Shown: positions 52,658-64,000 of the stretch, one piece after another | Layout of the letters: every line of letters begins with the position of its first letter | Numbering within the stretch: the stretch's first letter is position 1 | Assembly: GCA_948567375.1 (NCBI GenBank) | Contig: OX419758.1 | Location: forward strand, 3,725,001 to 3,789,000 | DNA from: Lunularia cruciata | Lineage: Eukaryota; Streptophyta; Marchantiopsida; Lunulariales; Lunulariaceae | Length of the DNA: 64,000 nucleotides | Direction of reading: 5' to 3' | Notes under the pieces: model-generated | What the model was told of the DNA's origin: nothing | Seen by the model: only the letters and a program-made list of their open reading frames with translations | The model's database searches: none | Position numbers and translations under genes: made by a program

Positions 52658-52702
52658 GTTCAAGCCAAGGTAGTTTAGGACTAGGACTACCTTGGCTTGA
52701 AC
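52658..52702. repeat. Perfect 17-bp foldback at the chromovirus truncation point
   Basis: GTTCAAGCCAAGGTAGT (52658-52674) is followed after 11 nt by its exact complement (52686-52702). The left arm is chromovirus protease sequence (the GLPWLE region); similarity to the intact copy ends there. Confidence 0.88.
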
Positions 52703-54383
52703 TAGCCTAGGACTTGGTGATGGTCTTTCTCCACATGCACAAAAGGACCTTCTATACTTTGCTTCACCACTATTAGATTGGATTAAAGGTTGGAAGTCGT
52801 CCTTGAAAAAGTGAAAATGTTAGCATACACTACATTCTTTCTTAGTTGACTCGTCCATTCCTTAGGCCACTAGAGCGCATCTTTGCTCTTTCTTTGGCAA
52901 GAGTGCAAGCTCTTGGATCCTAGCTCAACTATATATTAGGGCATTTTGACTCATACCAACCACATTCTCTATAGCGATGAGGTTTTGTTTAGGTTTGGTC
53001 TGCTTGTCTTCATCTTTGTTACTCACTTGTGAGTGTGATTCTACACTAGATGCAAGAGTGGTCCATATGACACGGTGTCCTTTTGGAAGACAAAGGAAAA
53101 ATACCCATGATGCCATCAAGGATATAATTTTTACTGTGGCACAAGAGAGTGGATACCTTGCTTGGTAGGAAGCATTTGTATGCTTTGTAGATGACACATG
53201 TTAGAGCAAACTTATACTTTTTTTGAGAAGATCAAGTGATAATGGCAAATGTTTTGGTTACAAATCTTACGTGTGATGTAGTTTTGGAGGGAGTGATTAC
53301 TCATCCTCTTGGATGGGCGATGAGCGGAGCAATAACATGCAAGGTCTCCAAGTATAGAAGTATAGGAGTATGTAGTGAGATCACATCTTTGTTCCTCTAG
53401 CCTTGGAGTTATATGGAGCAATGGGCACAACATTCAACACATTTGTCAAGAAGTGCATGCGAGCTTACCATATTAAATGTTAGAGGTACCACTCTCACTC
53501 TCATACTTTATATAGCATGTGTCATGTAACACCCATTGTGCATGTATGTGGTATTGTGATATTTAGCTTGGTATTACAAGTACTTAAGAGATATTATTTA
53601 TATAGAGATAAAGGATGGTTCTATATTAGTCATGGTTAGCTAAAGTTAGCCATAGCTAAGATAGAGGGACCTTAATTTAGAGAAAGTAGAAAAAAGATGA
53701 GCACCACTATTTTGGATTTTAGTGTGTTGACTTGGTATTATTCCTAGGTGTTTGGCTTTGAGGAAAGAGTTGAGAACTCTTGGGCCCGCAAGCCTTTTTG
53801 TTTTGGATTCTTCTTTAGTCCAAGGATAGCCCATGTGAAGGAATCCTTGACTTAGTGGTTGGGTCAAGATAAGACCACATGCTTAGGGGAATATGCCCAT
53901 GTGAATGGATATTCCTTTCTACTTTTTGACTTTACTTGACTTTTAGTCTAATAACTTGAATTACTACGGTAATTAGTAACTTTGGTCAGTAACTATTTCA
54001 TAAGTATATAAACAAGGGGTGAGGAGGTACTCATCATCTTTTCATTTGCAACTATCTCTCTCTCATTGAGTTCTCTAGTGAGCAATGTCTTGAGTCTTGG
54101 AGTGTTAGCCTTGAAGGAGTATGATGGAGTTGGGGTTCCTTGCCTTCTTAGTCCATGGTGCACTACTATAATAGCCATAAGAGGTTCATCCTGAGTGAGA
54201 GACAAGCCGGCTCACAGTCCATTGTTTTATAGTGAGCATTGGCTGGTGCAATCCATAGGATAACAATCACACTAGGTAATGCTTCTTTGGATGCTCCAAT
54301 AGTTTATAGATCTTACAACTTGCATAGCTTAGGTATCTTAGGTGCGGTGGGACAGATTTCTCATATTGATACTATTGGTGCTT

Positions 54384-54470
54384 AGCCCCATTGTATCTCT
54401 TTTGTCTCTTCCTTATTCAGCTTGATGGCGGCTTCCCATCCTTCATGTGTTCTACTTGGTCGCCTTTTCT
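54384..54470 (+). repeat. Dispersed pyrimidine-rich motif, copy c
   Basis: Matches copy a over CCCCATT, TTGTCTCTTCCTT, GCTTGATGG, CTTCCCATCCTTC and GGTCGCC. Upstream similarity extends to CAGATTTCTCATAT, shared with copy a. Confidence 0.7.
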
Positions 54471-56885
54471 ATCTTGCTTAATAACTCACACTTTTAAGAA
54501 CTTTGTCTTAAAACCATTTATGGCATCACAGTTTGATAGTGTTACTAGGAACCATTGGGACATTTTTGAATCTTTTCCACAATAGCAAACATCATGCTTA
54601 TCCACAATAATATAACCCTATGATATATAAATCTTGTAAAACACATTAGGTTGAGATCCACCCGCAAGGAGATGGGAATCCTTATTTACTTGTATGATGT
54701 GTAATGGCCAAAACCGAGTTAGTATATGTCAAGGGTAATCCTAATCTTCTTGTGCTCAATGAACACTAAACATATAATTACTAGAAACACTTTATCAGTT
54801 ATTTTGTCTAATTCATAATATATTATTGAGCTATATATAAAGAGGAAATGTGGATAACATCTACGTACCATTAACTGCTCCTTGAATCCTTGGATCCTTG
54901 AAACATCGTCCGTGATCTGTCTCATAATTCTCAAACAAGACTTTATTATTCTATTAGAGTCTACTTATAAATAATCGGGTAAAATAACAATGCTTCCTAT
55001 AAGAATTTTGTCTTCATCTATCTTATACAAGCTCCTCTTTGTCATCATGCAAGATTAACCAAGGCGGGTAACGTTTGGTATTTAACTCTTAAATAAACCT
55101 TGAATAACTATTTGAAGTTACCATTATTTATAAATCAACAACTCTTCAAAATTTTAGACCAATATTTCAGTTTATAGCTTCTCTAGGAAGTACACGCCAA
55201 ATAGTGATAAGCCTCAATCAATAGACGTATAAACTACAAATCATAAAACATCATCAACTATAACTAGACTTTGCTGAGTTGGGAGGAGGTAGTACTATAG
55301 CCGAACCTTAAGGAATCTACGGTAGAAGCAAACTAATAGATCTGTCATCATCGTGAAATAATTTATTACTAAGCAATTCAGAATTGAAAAGTTTGGACTT
55401 TCAACTATTTTCTAATCTGGATAGCAAACGTTTCCAAAACTAAACTAAATACACCATGTTGATCCTATACACTAGGATAAACTTTCTAAGTTTGCTTGAA
55501 CTTAAGAGGATAAGGTGATATGATATTTGTTAGGATTGACTTCTTGTGAAATATCCTTAGTCACTAATCAATAGAGTTAAACTAATCCTAATTGTGGAAG
55601 ATGATCTTATAAGCTCCGTATTTCTCTTATAATCAGAAGATTATATGACAGGGCTCCATCCCAAATCTGCTCTACTCTAATCTGAACAGAGCACATCTCA
55701 AGTGGACCCTGCCTGCACCGCATGATGGGTTCCAATTTAAGAGATAATATACTAAAATTCTCGAAAAGCGTCGTCTTTGCTGCACAAAAGCCTGTCTTCG
55801 CAACAAAGTTGGAAGGATTTCGATATCTTAATATGCAAATACGAGATTGTGGGCTTGAGTAGACGATGTTGACACCACTTGACAAATATAATAATCAATT
55901 GGAGATTGACTCAGGAGAAGGATGGCATTAAGTTTTGACCTGGACATAAAGTCGCCTGTCAGTGTATAAAAACTGGTAGTCGGCTCCGAAACTTAGCGAC
56001 GCCACCAATTTAGGGGTGTCCAGTCTTCCCCCGCTAAAACGCGAGCCCACGAGTAGAGCACAGTAGGGCAGCGAAATCTGGAGCCGGACTTCAGGCGGAG
56101 GCCGAGGCGAGTTTCAGTCCCCAAAAAGATACTATACGAAACCTGTAAGCGGTAGTTCCACCGGACTTGACTAAACTTCGAAGCCCATATTCGGGAAGTT
56201 TTCGCTAGATTCCTGGACATTCTTGCAGAACCACCTGGTTCCTTCCCAGGAAAAATTTCTCCAGAAACTAGATTTTGCTGGAATCTGCCGGAATATAGTG
56301 CCGCCGAGTTACTTGCCGGACCTCTCCAAACAGTGCAGGAGATATCAAGAGAAGAACGAATGAAGGAAACGGAGGGTCCAGTCCAGCAGACGGAAAAGGG
56401 AAGGTCCCCCCTCCCCCGGGGGAAGCTTCTTCCATGGAGATGGCGGAGAGACCTTGAACGGGACGATGAGTTCGTGAGAGCCTCGTTTAGGGAGGTGCAT
56501 CGGCATCTGATCGCATCGTGGTAATTTAATTGTCGAACGAAGTAGGTTCTGTTTCCTCGCCCGATCGTAAAGTGATTGGTTTTCAAATTTCCTCGTGCGG
56601 GCCAATACAGCATGGCTGCTGCTGCAAAAAGTATGATGGTTCTGGACTCGGAATTGTCGTCATCATTCGATGTGGATAATAGCAATTGACTCTTGCTTGT
56701 GCCTTGGACAACGAAGAAGAGCCGGCCGTTCATGCTGAAAATCCATGGACGCTGATGGATGGATCTTATCAGGTACTTAGTGCTGCTTGTGTCTGTCTGA
56801 CTCTAGGAAGGGAGGAAGAGTGCGAGAGAGAATAATCGGGGGTCTATAGGAAAGGTTGACACGGGTAGAAGGAGAATGCTGGCAA

Positions 56886-57071
56886 TCAGGGGTGCAGAGT
56901 GGAGAATAATAAGGCTCGTGAAGTATACAATCAGGAAGGGTATGGTGAAGAGGTCTGCACTTGTCGATCTCGATATTGATCAGGGGTGAATAGCAGAGGA
57001 CAATATAGCTCGTGGAGTGTAATACCATCAAGGTTTTTGTGAAGAATAGTTGCTGCGATCTCGATACTGCG
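56886..57071 (+). repeat. Tandem duplication, about 94-bp unit
   Basis: Units begin TCAGGGGTG at 56886 and 56980. They share a CTCGTG(A/G)AGT block, ATCA(G/A)G, GTGAAGA and CGATCTCGATA(T/C)TG. Confidence 0.75.
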
Positions 57072-58039
57072 ACGAAGGAGAGGAGACTGTATCGAGAGTC
57101 GATCTTTAAGATCTTCAATGGCATATTACGAAGGTTTTGTAATCAATTGGCAGCGCATCTCCTAAGTCTTCTTAGATTACAATTATTGCTGTACCGTAAC
57201 TTTTGAAAACTGGATCTCCTATTTCATACGGCAGCCGAACCGCGGAAGCTCTAGTTTGGCAGCGATAGTGTTTCTTCTAGGGCAATCAAGCCAGGGCGGG
57301 TAAAAGCGCGCGTGCGAATGCTGCGTCTATCGTCCTTGCATCAGGCTCTGTGTACTGGTTAGCTTGAAGTCTCTAGACTAGTCTCCCTTATCGCTCTTTA
57401 CTGTTGACACACAGAAGATTGTTGTGCGATCAGTCGTTAGCCATATCAATTTCTATTTTTCCCTCTGTTATCGGTGGTCACTGAAAGTTATTTACATCAA
57501 GATCTTGCGGAGTTTACGTTTCCATTTTTTGCCCCCCCAGCTGTGTGGCTGAGTTGAATACCAAGTCAGCGACACTAGAATTTACCTTTTCTCATCTGTT
57601 TGAGCTGAAGCCATGGAATCCCGTTTTATATCAGTCCGATATGACACGTTCATTTTGACTCTTGAGCTGTTTGTCTGAATTGAGACTTATGCATATAAGG
57701 ACTGGATTAGATTATTATACAACTCACCTGTGTTATCCTTCAGCGAAACGTGTCTCTCGCTGTTTGTAGAAGCACGAGATACTTTTGGAACCAAGCAGCA
57801 GCTGCTACGCAACGCAACTGCCAGTCTCTTCCTTTGGACTTTCATCGGGATCTTAAACCGGACCTTTCGTGGCTAATTTATCTACTAGCTGCTTCAAAGT
57901 TTCAAGTGTCATGAGGTCTACTGGAATGATGTGCTACTGGAGATGCTGATCGTGGATAACTTTTAGTCTGAGTAGTGAGCTACCTGTATTGATCTTTGTT
58001 ATTTTTCGGGTGTGGATACAGGGCAGTGGGCAACACCAC

Positions 58040-61000
58040 ATGCATCATCAGTACTATCAGATTCAGCAGCAATTGCTGAATCATCAAAGTAGTAGTAGCC
58101 TTGGCTTCAGTGTTGCCGGTGGTGGTGTCTCTGCTCCTGGTGCCTCAGTAGCAGAACGTCCCAGTTTTGTCCCAACCACTACTGCCCCAAAGATTTCAAC
58201 CATTACAAATCCCCCAGCTATTGCTTATAGACCCATCCGACCGTCAGATTTGAGTATATTACAAGAGGTGCATGAGGCCCTCTTTCCCATCAAGTAAGTT
58301 TTGCATGCCTGGTGCACTTTTATTTTTGATACTTTCTATTGGTGGCTTATCTGGTTTAATTCGAGGAGGAGAGGATGAATAGTCCATGCTGTCCATATAG
58401 GTGAGCTGTGTCGCTTGACATATGTCAGACACGTGAAAAGGATTCAGAGACTGATAAGCCACTTGAGGCAAAGCTGATAAGCATTGTTGCAGATTTTGAT
58501 CGTGGGAAAATGATGTGATAGGTATGAGTTGGAATTTTTCGCAAGTGTAGTTCATGGCCATGGCATCATTTCATGGGCAGCAGTGGACACAAATAGGTCC
58601 AGCGAGCAAAGCGATGAGCTCGTGGGCTTTGTTACGGCCCGTGTTGTGGCGGCCACCGAAAGTGAAGTAGGCCTCTTTTCTGTGTTTATCTGTGTCATCA
58701 GAAGTTGGACCACCACATGTTAAGACCGCGCTAAACCTTAGAAAGATATTTAAGATCTTGTGCTTGAAATGTGAGCGCTTAAAGGGCACTTCATTGACAT
58801 CCCTTGAGAATTTAGCTGCCTTGTATCTACTTCTGGTTTAGTCTAATGTGTGTTTTTTGACATCGAACAGGAGGCGGACATGCTGGGATACGAACTTGTG
58901 AGTACAGAGCGCACGCTTATCTACATCTTGACACTTGGTGTTATCAAGCAGTACCGGAATTTAGGCATAGGTAACTGTACATATTATTCTCCATTATTTG
59001 TACTTGATGTAAGCTCCAACTGTACTCCTCTTCTTGTATGTTATGGACGTCTGAGGCCATTCCGATTTTTTTTTGCTTGACTCATCTATGTTCACCTTTC
59101 AAAATGGATGCCAAGCCAACTGGAAGAAAATGCTGGTCCCAAAAGGATTGACTTTAAAATTCATGTGATAGTTATGTTCTTTGCTGCTCCATCACGGGTG
59201 GGTGCTGGGAACCCACAATATATGGCCATTTTCTTCCCAATTTTTTCCATCTTATCTCCAAGGACCCTTTTATTCGTTCCGTTTTACATGGCCTCCTGGT
59301 TTCTGCATAAGTTCCAGCATTCCTTACTTCCTTACTGCTACCATTCTGAGCGGCACTTTTGGAGTTTGCCTTGGCACTCGTGAGCTTTTGAACAGGAACT
59401 CGGTACGAAGTGTACTGGAATTCGCCCAGCTATTTTAGCACTGCCTAGGGCACTGACGAAGTCGTTTTGTGAAGGCTTACTATGATCTGTCTGCTTCCTT
59501 CAGTGTTCATTGTTTAGGACTCATGTTCTCATAGAGCTTGCTGAGATATACACTAATTAGTCCTCTCGCGCTTCTCTCCGACACAGCCAAGACGCCAACC
59601 ACTCTCCCACTTGTCTCCACTCCACCCATCCTCAACTAAAGCTCTTTTTTCCTCCTTGCTCGATATTTCTCCCTTTTGACGGTTCTCCTCTGCTTTTCAA
59701 TTTCAGATAGTTTATGAGTTGTGTCTTGGTTTTTATTCCATGATGTAAACTAGTTCTCTGCAGGTACTACTTAATGAAATGTATCAATTACGTCCTTACT
59801 TCTGCTTATCTTCGTAATGTTAGATTCACTTACATTCCATTTGGTTAGATTCAGTTCATTTTGATTTGCATACGGTCATGGATGCATTTCATATGCAGTT
59901 CATATACACGTTCTCGGTTCCATACTTAGTGGGTTTTGGATCCCCCGTTCGAAGGACGGCTTTTGCTCCCATCTCGTAAATATATGGCTTCACGACAGTA
60001 TTATGGAGACAACAATGCTATCTAGAAACGACCGAAGCGTCAGTAAGAGGACTCCAAGATGTCGCGGATATTAGATGCCTTGTTTGTCCTAGCAGGAACC
60101 CTCAGTTGAAAGCTGTCTTTGTCAACTGAAGTCAAGTCATACTGTGGATTATTCTATCACCCCTCGTTTGACAACCAAGGACTTACCTTCTCTGCGACAT
60201 CAGTGTTATACTTCACAGTCTTTAGATGAAAATCCTGCTGCACGCCTTTAAAAGGAATCAGGAGAGGATATGGTGCAGCCTTTGAAGGAACTCCGTACCT
60301 TCCTTCTTCACCTGCGAAGGGTGCATCATTCCTGTACTTCACTACAGATGTCGTGTTAATAACCTCGTCTGGACTGGTACTTGGGGTGGTTGCAATGTTT
60401 ACAAGATGGGATCTCTTGGTAAATTATAAGGGACTTGCTCAAGTACTTGTGGAAATAGTGTAAGTGAGGGCAGTTCTAGTTTTCTAGGGATCTGGATGTT
60501 CAGTGTCTTGACGGAAAAAGGACATGTGAAAACACCTATGTAGTGGAGTACACGCGCTGCACTCTCGGTATTGCACACATATAAACATAACACGTTTGCT
60601 TCTGGTCTGTCCTCAGTGGGTGTGGATCTCATGTTCGGAGAACGGCTTTTCCTCTCCATTTCACATGTATACGAAGCTTAGAATGATTTCTTGCTTCACA
60701 TTCAGTTGCGCCATCAAATTGATGTTTCTATACATTGACTAATTTTCAAATATACTTGTTTTACAATAATCTCGCTTGCAGGTACAAACTAAAAGGAGAC
60801 CTTGCTAGGTGTGAATGATGTTTATGAGGCATTTACTGCTTATAACTTGTCATACCTTGTCCAGTCGTACGTGGGTATTTTACCGTGTTCTAACGAACGG
60901 GTTCCTAATTCACACACTCAATATATGATGTTCTAACGAACGGGTATAGAACCGTGTTCTGACGAATGGGTTCCATGTCCATACATTCAATATATGATGT

Positions 61001-61744
61001 TCTGAATGTTCAGGTAGTAGGATGGAAGAGTCCCTAGGATGTTGGGTTGTGCATTAACCCACAAAACCCACGGCTCACCAGTCAATGTTTTGACGCTTCA
61101 TTGAGATTCATATATTGAGATTTGGTTACTAGTGTCGACGATCGTCTGACTTCTGACCTTTTATTTGTGTGCAGCGTCTGCTTTGATAGGGGAAGTCATA
61201 GAGTATGCGAGAAACCTGCCGAGTTGCAGGGCTGTATATTTGCACGTCATATCATACAATCACTCGGCCATTTATTTCTACAAAAAGAACAGTTTTCAGT
61301 GTTTGAGGAAGCTTCGGAACTTTTACTACATCAACGGACACCATTACGATTCTTATCTTTACATTTACTATGTGAATGGCGGCCGATCTCCCTGCTCTGC
61401 AATGTAATGCGTGCAATCATCCCTCATGTTCCTTTGCTATTTCCGTTGAGCACAATTTGTTCATTTTCTGCTAAGTGGACATGTCCTGGTCCCGATCGGT
61501 GTGTCTAAGCGGAAAGCCTCGAAGTTGACTTATTCCCGTGCATCCTCGGAATTTCCTTTGCAGTGACATGTTGACAACTGCCAGTGCTTTTGTGCGGAGT
61601 CTTTTCACAACTTGGATTGCGAAGATCTTCTGGAAGAATGAAGCAGGAAAAGTTTTGAAGTACACCAAGTGCAAAGAAGGTGGTAGTTCTTTGAGTCCAA
61701 GCTCAAGCCATCGCCTTCATATATCTGATAGTGGTTGTGTCTAA
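58040..61744 (+). CDS. NAA60: NAA60-type N-alpha-acetyltransferase (GNAT fold)
   Basis: Transfers acetyl from acetyl-CoA to N-termini of membrane proteins; family members are membrane-attached. Exons: 58040-58293, 58522-58666, 58871-58970, 61175-61403, 61564-61744, GT..AG with matching phases, 302 residues. The start is the first ATG after a probable acceptor at 58021; an upstream non-coding exon is likely. Residues 1-60 are Gln/Ser-rich low complexity. The GNAT domain begins YRPIRPSDLSILQEVHEALF (about 63), continues VVHGHGIISWAAVD and GFVTARVV, and has motif A, YILTLGVIKQYRNLGIA (151-167), with the acetyl-CoA loop R162-N-L-G-I-A167. Motif B follows: YLHVISYNHSAIYFYKKNSF. HHYDSYLYIYYVNG is typical of NAA60. 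The C-terminus (TTASAFVRSLF, TTWIAKIFWKN) looks amphipathic, as expected for a membrane anchor. Intron 58971-61174 contains a retroelement fragment. Confidence 0.94.
59165..59990 (+). mobile_element. Third copy of the 3814-5480 insert family, in a NAA60 intron
   Basis: Aligns with about 4400-5170 of the insert. Shared blocks include GAGCGGCACTTT, GTTTGCCTTGGCACTC, AACTCGGTA, GGCACTGA(T/C)GAAGTCG, TTTACTATG-like, TAGGACTCA and a final GAACGGC/GGACGGCTTTTG block. Both ends are missing or diverged, so no duplication can be set. Same strand as the host gene. Confidence 0.75.
60187..60342 (-). other. Exon-like open segment antisense in a NAA60 intron
   Basis: The minus strand reads KYRNDAPFAGEEGRYGVPSK and PYPLLIPFKGVQQDFHLKTV up to AEK, followed by a strong donor (AAG/GTAAGT). 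The composition resembles a real exon. I do not recognise the family and found no adjoining exon; it may be a captured gene fragment. Confidence 0.3.
60882..61012 (+). repeat. Tandem duplication, 69-bp unit, in a NAA60 intron
   Basis: Units start ACCGTGTTCT(A/G)ACGAA at 60882 and 60951 and share TCAATATATGATGTTCT. The core CGTGTTCTAACGAACGGG is partly repeated a third time inside unit 1. Confidence 0.85.
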
Positions 61745-62878
61745 GGAGGTAATAGTCTTCCGATTGTAATATAATGTCTAAATCTGCTTTCCACAAGTAT
61801 CTCAGCTTAAATCGTGTTGCAGATGGCGAGCTCTCGCCAACATTTGGCCGTCGGTTTTATTACCCTAGATTGGCCCACGAAGCGAGAGTGAGAGCCCGCC
61901 AGGGAACGTAGTAATGAGTTGTTAGGAATGAGGTGTCGATTTTTGTCACATTTGACGTCTAGATAAAAGTTTGGAGAGAGAATTGTAGACTCTAATATCT
62001 ACCTTAGCAAGACATTGATTCTGCTACCTAAGGCGAAGAGATCGTACCTGCGGTTCACAGGATGCTGTAGTTTTCCGACCTGAACCTGCTCCCTGAATAG
62101 GGGGACGAGAACGTTATTGAAAAGATTGTATAGATCATGCAATGCCTTACTACACTAACTGGGGTCTATGTCAACATACAAACCACATGTCTTGGTACCG
62201 TCATGTCTTGGCACATCGAATCAATGACCTTGGAATTGCCCGGTGTTAGTAAAGAACTAGACTGTTACTACCTAAGAAGAACTTTGGGTAGTGTTCGTCT
62301 GTTCGCAATCTACAAGAGTTCTGTGTATTACCTTCCTCGCTTCAGGCTGTCGCTACTTTTCGTACAGTGATTGTTGATCAAGTTAGACCAACAGCTTCCG
62401 CCATGATCCGCCTGGATTGTTTCTGGAGATTTTCAGGTGTCTTGCGGAGTTTGGGTGCCAGAAGACTGTTTTCATGCTCTATGTATTTCAACATCATGTT
62501 CTTATTCGTATCGGAGAGTTTCACAACTCAATTGCTTGGCTGTCATTCTTGTGCGAGAAGTTGTGTTCCAGTTGCCAGCCATAGCCTTAAACATGACCTG
62601 TGTCCCAACTAAACAGTTGTGTTTATGGAAGCCTTCAGGAAATGTGAATGTGAAATTCGCTGTTAATAATCGTTTCTATCGTTGCAAGGGTCAGCGGCGT
62701 GTGTCCTTTACGGTTATAGTCGCATCTGCCTCCAATTGGGATGGTTTTATTTGACAGTTCCGATGTCGTGTTCTTTAGCATGTGAAGTCGTGTCTCGGAC
62801 CCCTATTTCATCGACTGTCGCTCATAGAGGGCTCGCCATCTTTACCCGGCAAACTTGATCCATTGGTATTGCAACTGC

Positions 62879-62940
62879 AGTGTCAATCGCCATAATAAAC
62901 TATCAACGCCCATAGATAGTTTATTATGGCGATTGACACT
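62879..62940. repeat. Perfect 26-bp hairpin, 10-nt loop
   Basis: The left arm (62879-62904) begins AGTGTCAATCGCC and ends AAACTATC. The right arm (62915-62940) is its exact complement, with loop AACGCCCATA. No mismatch occurs over 26 pairs. Confidence 0.97.
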
Positions 62941-63768
62941 CAAATGTTCGGTGCCAGTAAATCCCTTCCTGTAGTCTAATTGGCCTACAGTCTAGGTGAA
63001 ACCATAAACCCGTGTACCGACTATGGGCAGCTTGCTATAGTCAGATTTTACCCATCATAGTCCAGCTGACTATTGCTATACCTAGAGTTCTATCCATTGC
63101 ATACACACGAGTTTACATCTCGCGCCAGGAAGATGAAGTTCCCGATTAATTTATCTCTGCGGCCCCCTTTGATCTGTGTTGTACATCCGTCTTAATGTTG
63201 TTTGGTACCATCAGTGGCGGAAATATGTGCTCCTAGGAAAGGTTGCAGCGCCTTCTTTGGATGCCCTCTCTTGGACCACAAACAGCCAAGCCAAAAGTTG
63301 TGATGAGGATAGTCCACCCAATTCTACCTATCCAAGCAAAACGTTGATGAGTTGGGTACCGTCATCTGACCTGTTTACAAATATTTACAAAACGATTTGC
63401 ATTTTGGATGATTTTTCATAACCGTGACTTTGTCTGTCTAATCTCTATCTACTTGCTTCCTGTAGAAGACAAAGAAAGCCTATATGTTCCCAATCGAGAA
63501 AAGAATCATTCTTCTCTCCTCTATCAACAATTTGATGTCTACCACCTTCAGGGTCCGCAGCACATGACCAGAGCCCTCCAAGAGTCGCTACTATCACAGA
63601 ATTGGATCGAGCTAACAGCTTGTACTCGTTGGGGGGACTTATTAACCCAAATTTTGCTGTACAATCATCGCATCACAGAGAAATATGACATGATTAGATT
63701 TCCGCGTGAATGTCACGGATTCAAACTATTGAGCGCCCTATCGTGAGGTGTATCATAAACATGTGCTT

Positions 63769-63960
63769 TTAATTTTCATACAAGTATGCTCTAGAAGTTG
63801 GTAAATTGAATGGGGCAAAAGGTGCGTTAATGCTGATACCGTCTAAAGCACTTTTAACATGCTTTTCATAAGGAGCCAAAAAGGAATCACCTTGCACTGG
63901 GGAAAGATATTTCCTTTTGATGTCCACATTCCGTAGATCTAGCAGCTTGATATCCTCCAA
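63769..63960 (-). other. Open segment, possible exon of a gene beyond the window
   Basis: The minus strand reads EDIKLLDLRNVDIKRKYLSP, then VQGDSFLAPYEKHVKSALDG, then INAPFAPFNLPTSRAYLYEN to a stop at 63769. The composition is coding-like and the frame is open further right. The family is not recognised. Confidence 0.3.
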
Positions 63961-64000
63961 GGCTGTTCAAATTTTGATAACAAACAATTTCTCTTGTCCG

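Larger units (their letters stand above)
42926..52674 (-). mobile_element. Old chromovirus copy, 5'-truncated, host of nested insertions
   Basis: Same family as 43964-49591 but far more decayed, on the minus strand. Surviving pieces: 3' LTR 42926-43337; integrase/chromodomain end 43338-43963; integrase continuation 49592-49866; and integrase to protease 50293-52674. The pieces are separated exactly by the two inserted elements and rejoin in register with the intact copy. Gag and the 5' LTR are absent: the copy stops in the protease region, where a foldback begins (52658-52702). Recognisable remnants include LEHMKSRHHRWEEQLQLFDI (about 51020-51080) and [16 protein letters not shown] (about 52130-52180). 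Confidence 0.9.
52703..58021. other. Spacer between the chromovirus nest and NAA60
   Basis: No gene supported. 52700-55900 is moderately AT-rich with short frames. A TGTAACACCC start (about 53525) and a TATA-like GTATATAAAC (about 54004) hint at a decayed LTR, but no partner or duplication was found. 55990-56740 contains a 246-codon minus-strand frame without recognisable domains. 56740-58021 is probably the 5' UTR/promoter region of NAA60 and holds a tandem duplication. Confidence 0.5.
61745..64000. other. Right-end spacer, no recognised gene
   Basis: 61745-62100 is NAA60 3' flank. Short frames at 62137-62754 and 63176-63746 show no known domain. A perfect hairpin lies at 62879-62940. A minus-strand open segment at the far right may belong to a gene outside the window. 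Confidence 0.55.

Noticed and set aside
53525-54240. Possible LTR beginning TGTAACACCC with a downstream TATA-like site
   Set aside because: No partner LTR, no target duplication and no primer binding site found.
55993-56733. A 246-codon minus-strand frame
   Set aside because: No domain or family likeness, Arg/Ser-biased, no exon or promoter context; probably chance in a GC-richer NAA60 upstream region.

Overview
The window is nuclear DNA of a land plant: genes are split by short introns with canonical GT..AG borders, two of the four genes encode plastid-linked proteins, and LTR retrotransposons are abundant. A non-seed plant such as a moss is plausible, but this is inference; nothing here fixes the species.

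Layout. 1-600 is a decayed Ty1/copia tail, followed by a MITE-like foldback. 1176-15228 (+) is the 3' part of a tandem-fused plant D-alanine--D-alanine ligase gene (15 exons recovered, 650 codons to the stop). Its introns hold a complete copia element (1966-8787, TSD TTCTA), a second TG..CA insert nested in that copia (3814-5480, TSD CAGTT), and a related fragment (about 10859-12215). 15.2-20.7 kb is AT-rich and gene-poor. 23372-25351 (+) is an intronless ATL-type RING-H2 ubiquitin ligase gene with a long GC-rich leader region. 25.4-32.7 kb has no gene I can support. 32681-37504 (-) is a complete 16-exon plastid peptide chain release factor 1 gene (442 residues). 37.5-42.9 kb is AT-rich with an old LTR-element relic.

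42.9-52.7 kb is a three-part nest of one Ty3/gypsy chromovirus family. An old 5'-truncated copy was invaded by a nearly intact copy (43964-49591, TSD GGAAT) and by an oppositely oriented solo LTR (49867-50292, TSD CGGGG). Its LTRs carry dense heat-shock-element-like arrays upstream of a TATA box. 58040-61744 (+) is a five-exon NAA60-type N-terminal acetyltransferase gene; its last intron carries a third copy of the insert family seen in the ligase gene. The window ends in unassigned sequence that contains a perfect 26-bp hairpin.

How it fits together. The four host genes look independent: plastid peptidoglycan precursor synthesis, ubiquitin ligation at a membrane, plastid translation termination, and N-terminal acetylation of membrane proteins. 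The strongest non-genic signals are the intron-resident nested elements, the chromovirus LTR promoter, and several unexplained hairpins and short repeats. Exon borders were deduced by eye from reading frame, splice consensus and family conservation; they agree in phase throughout but have no transcript support.
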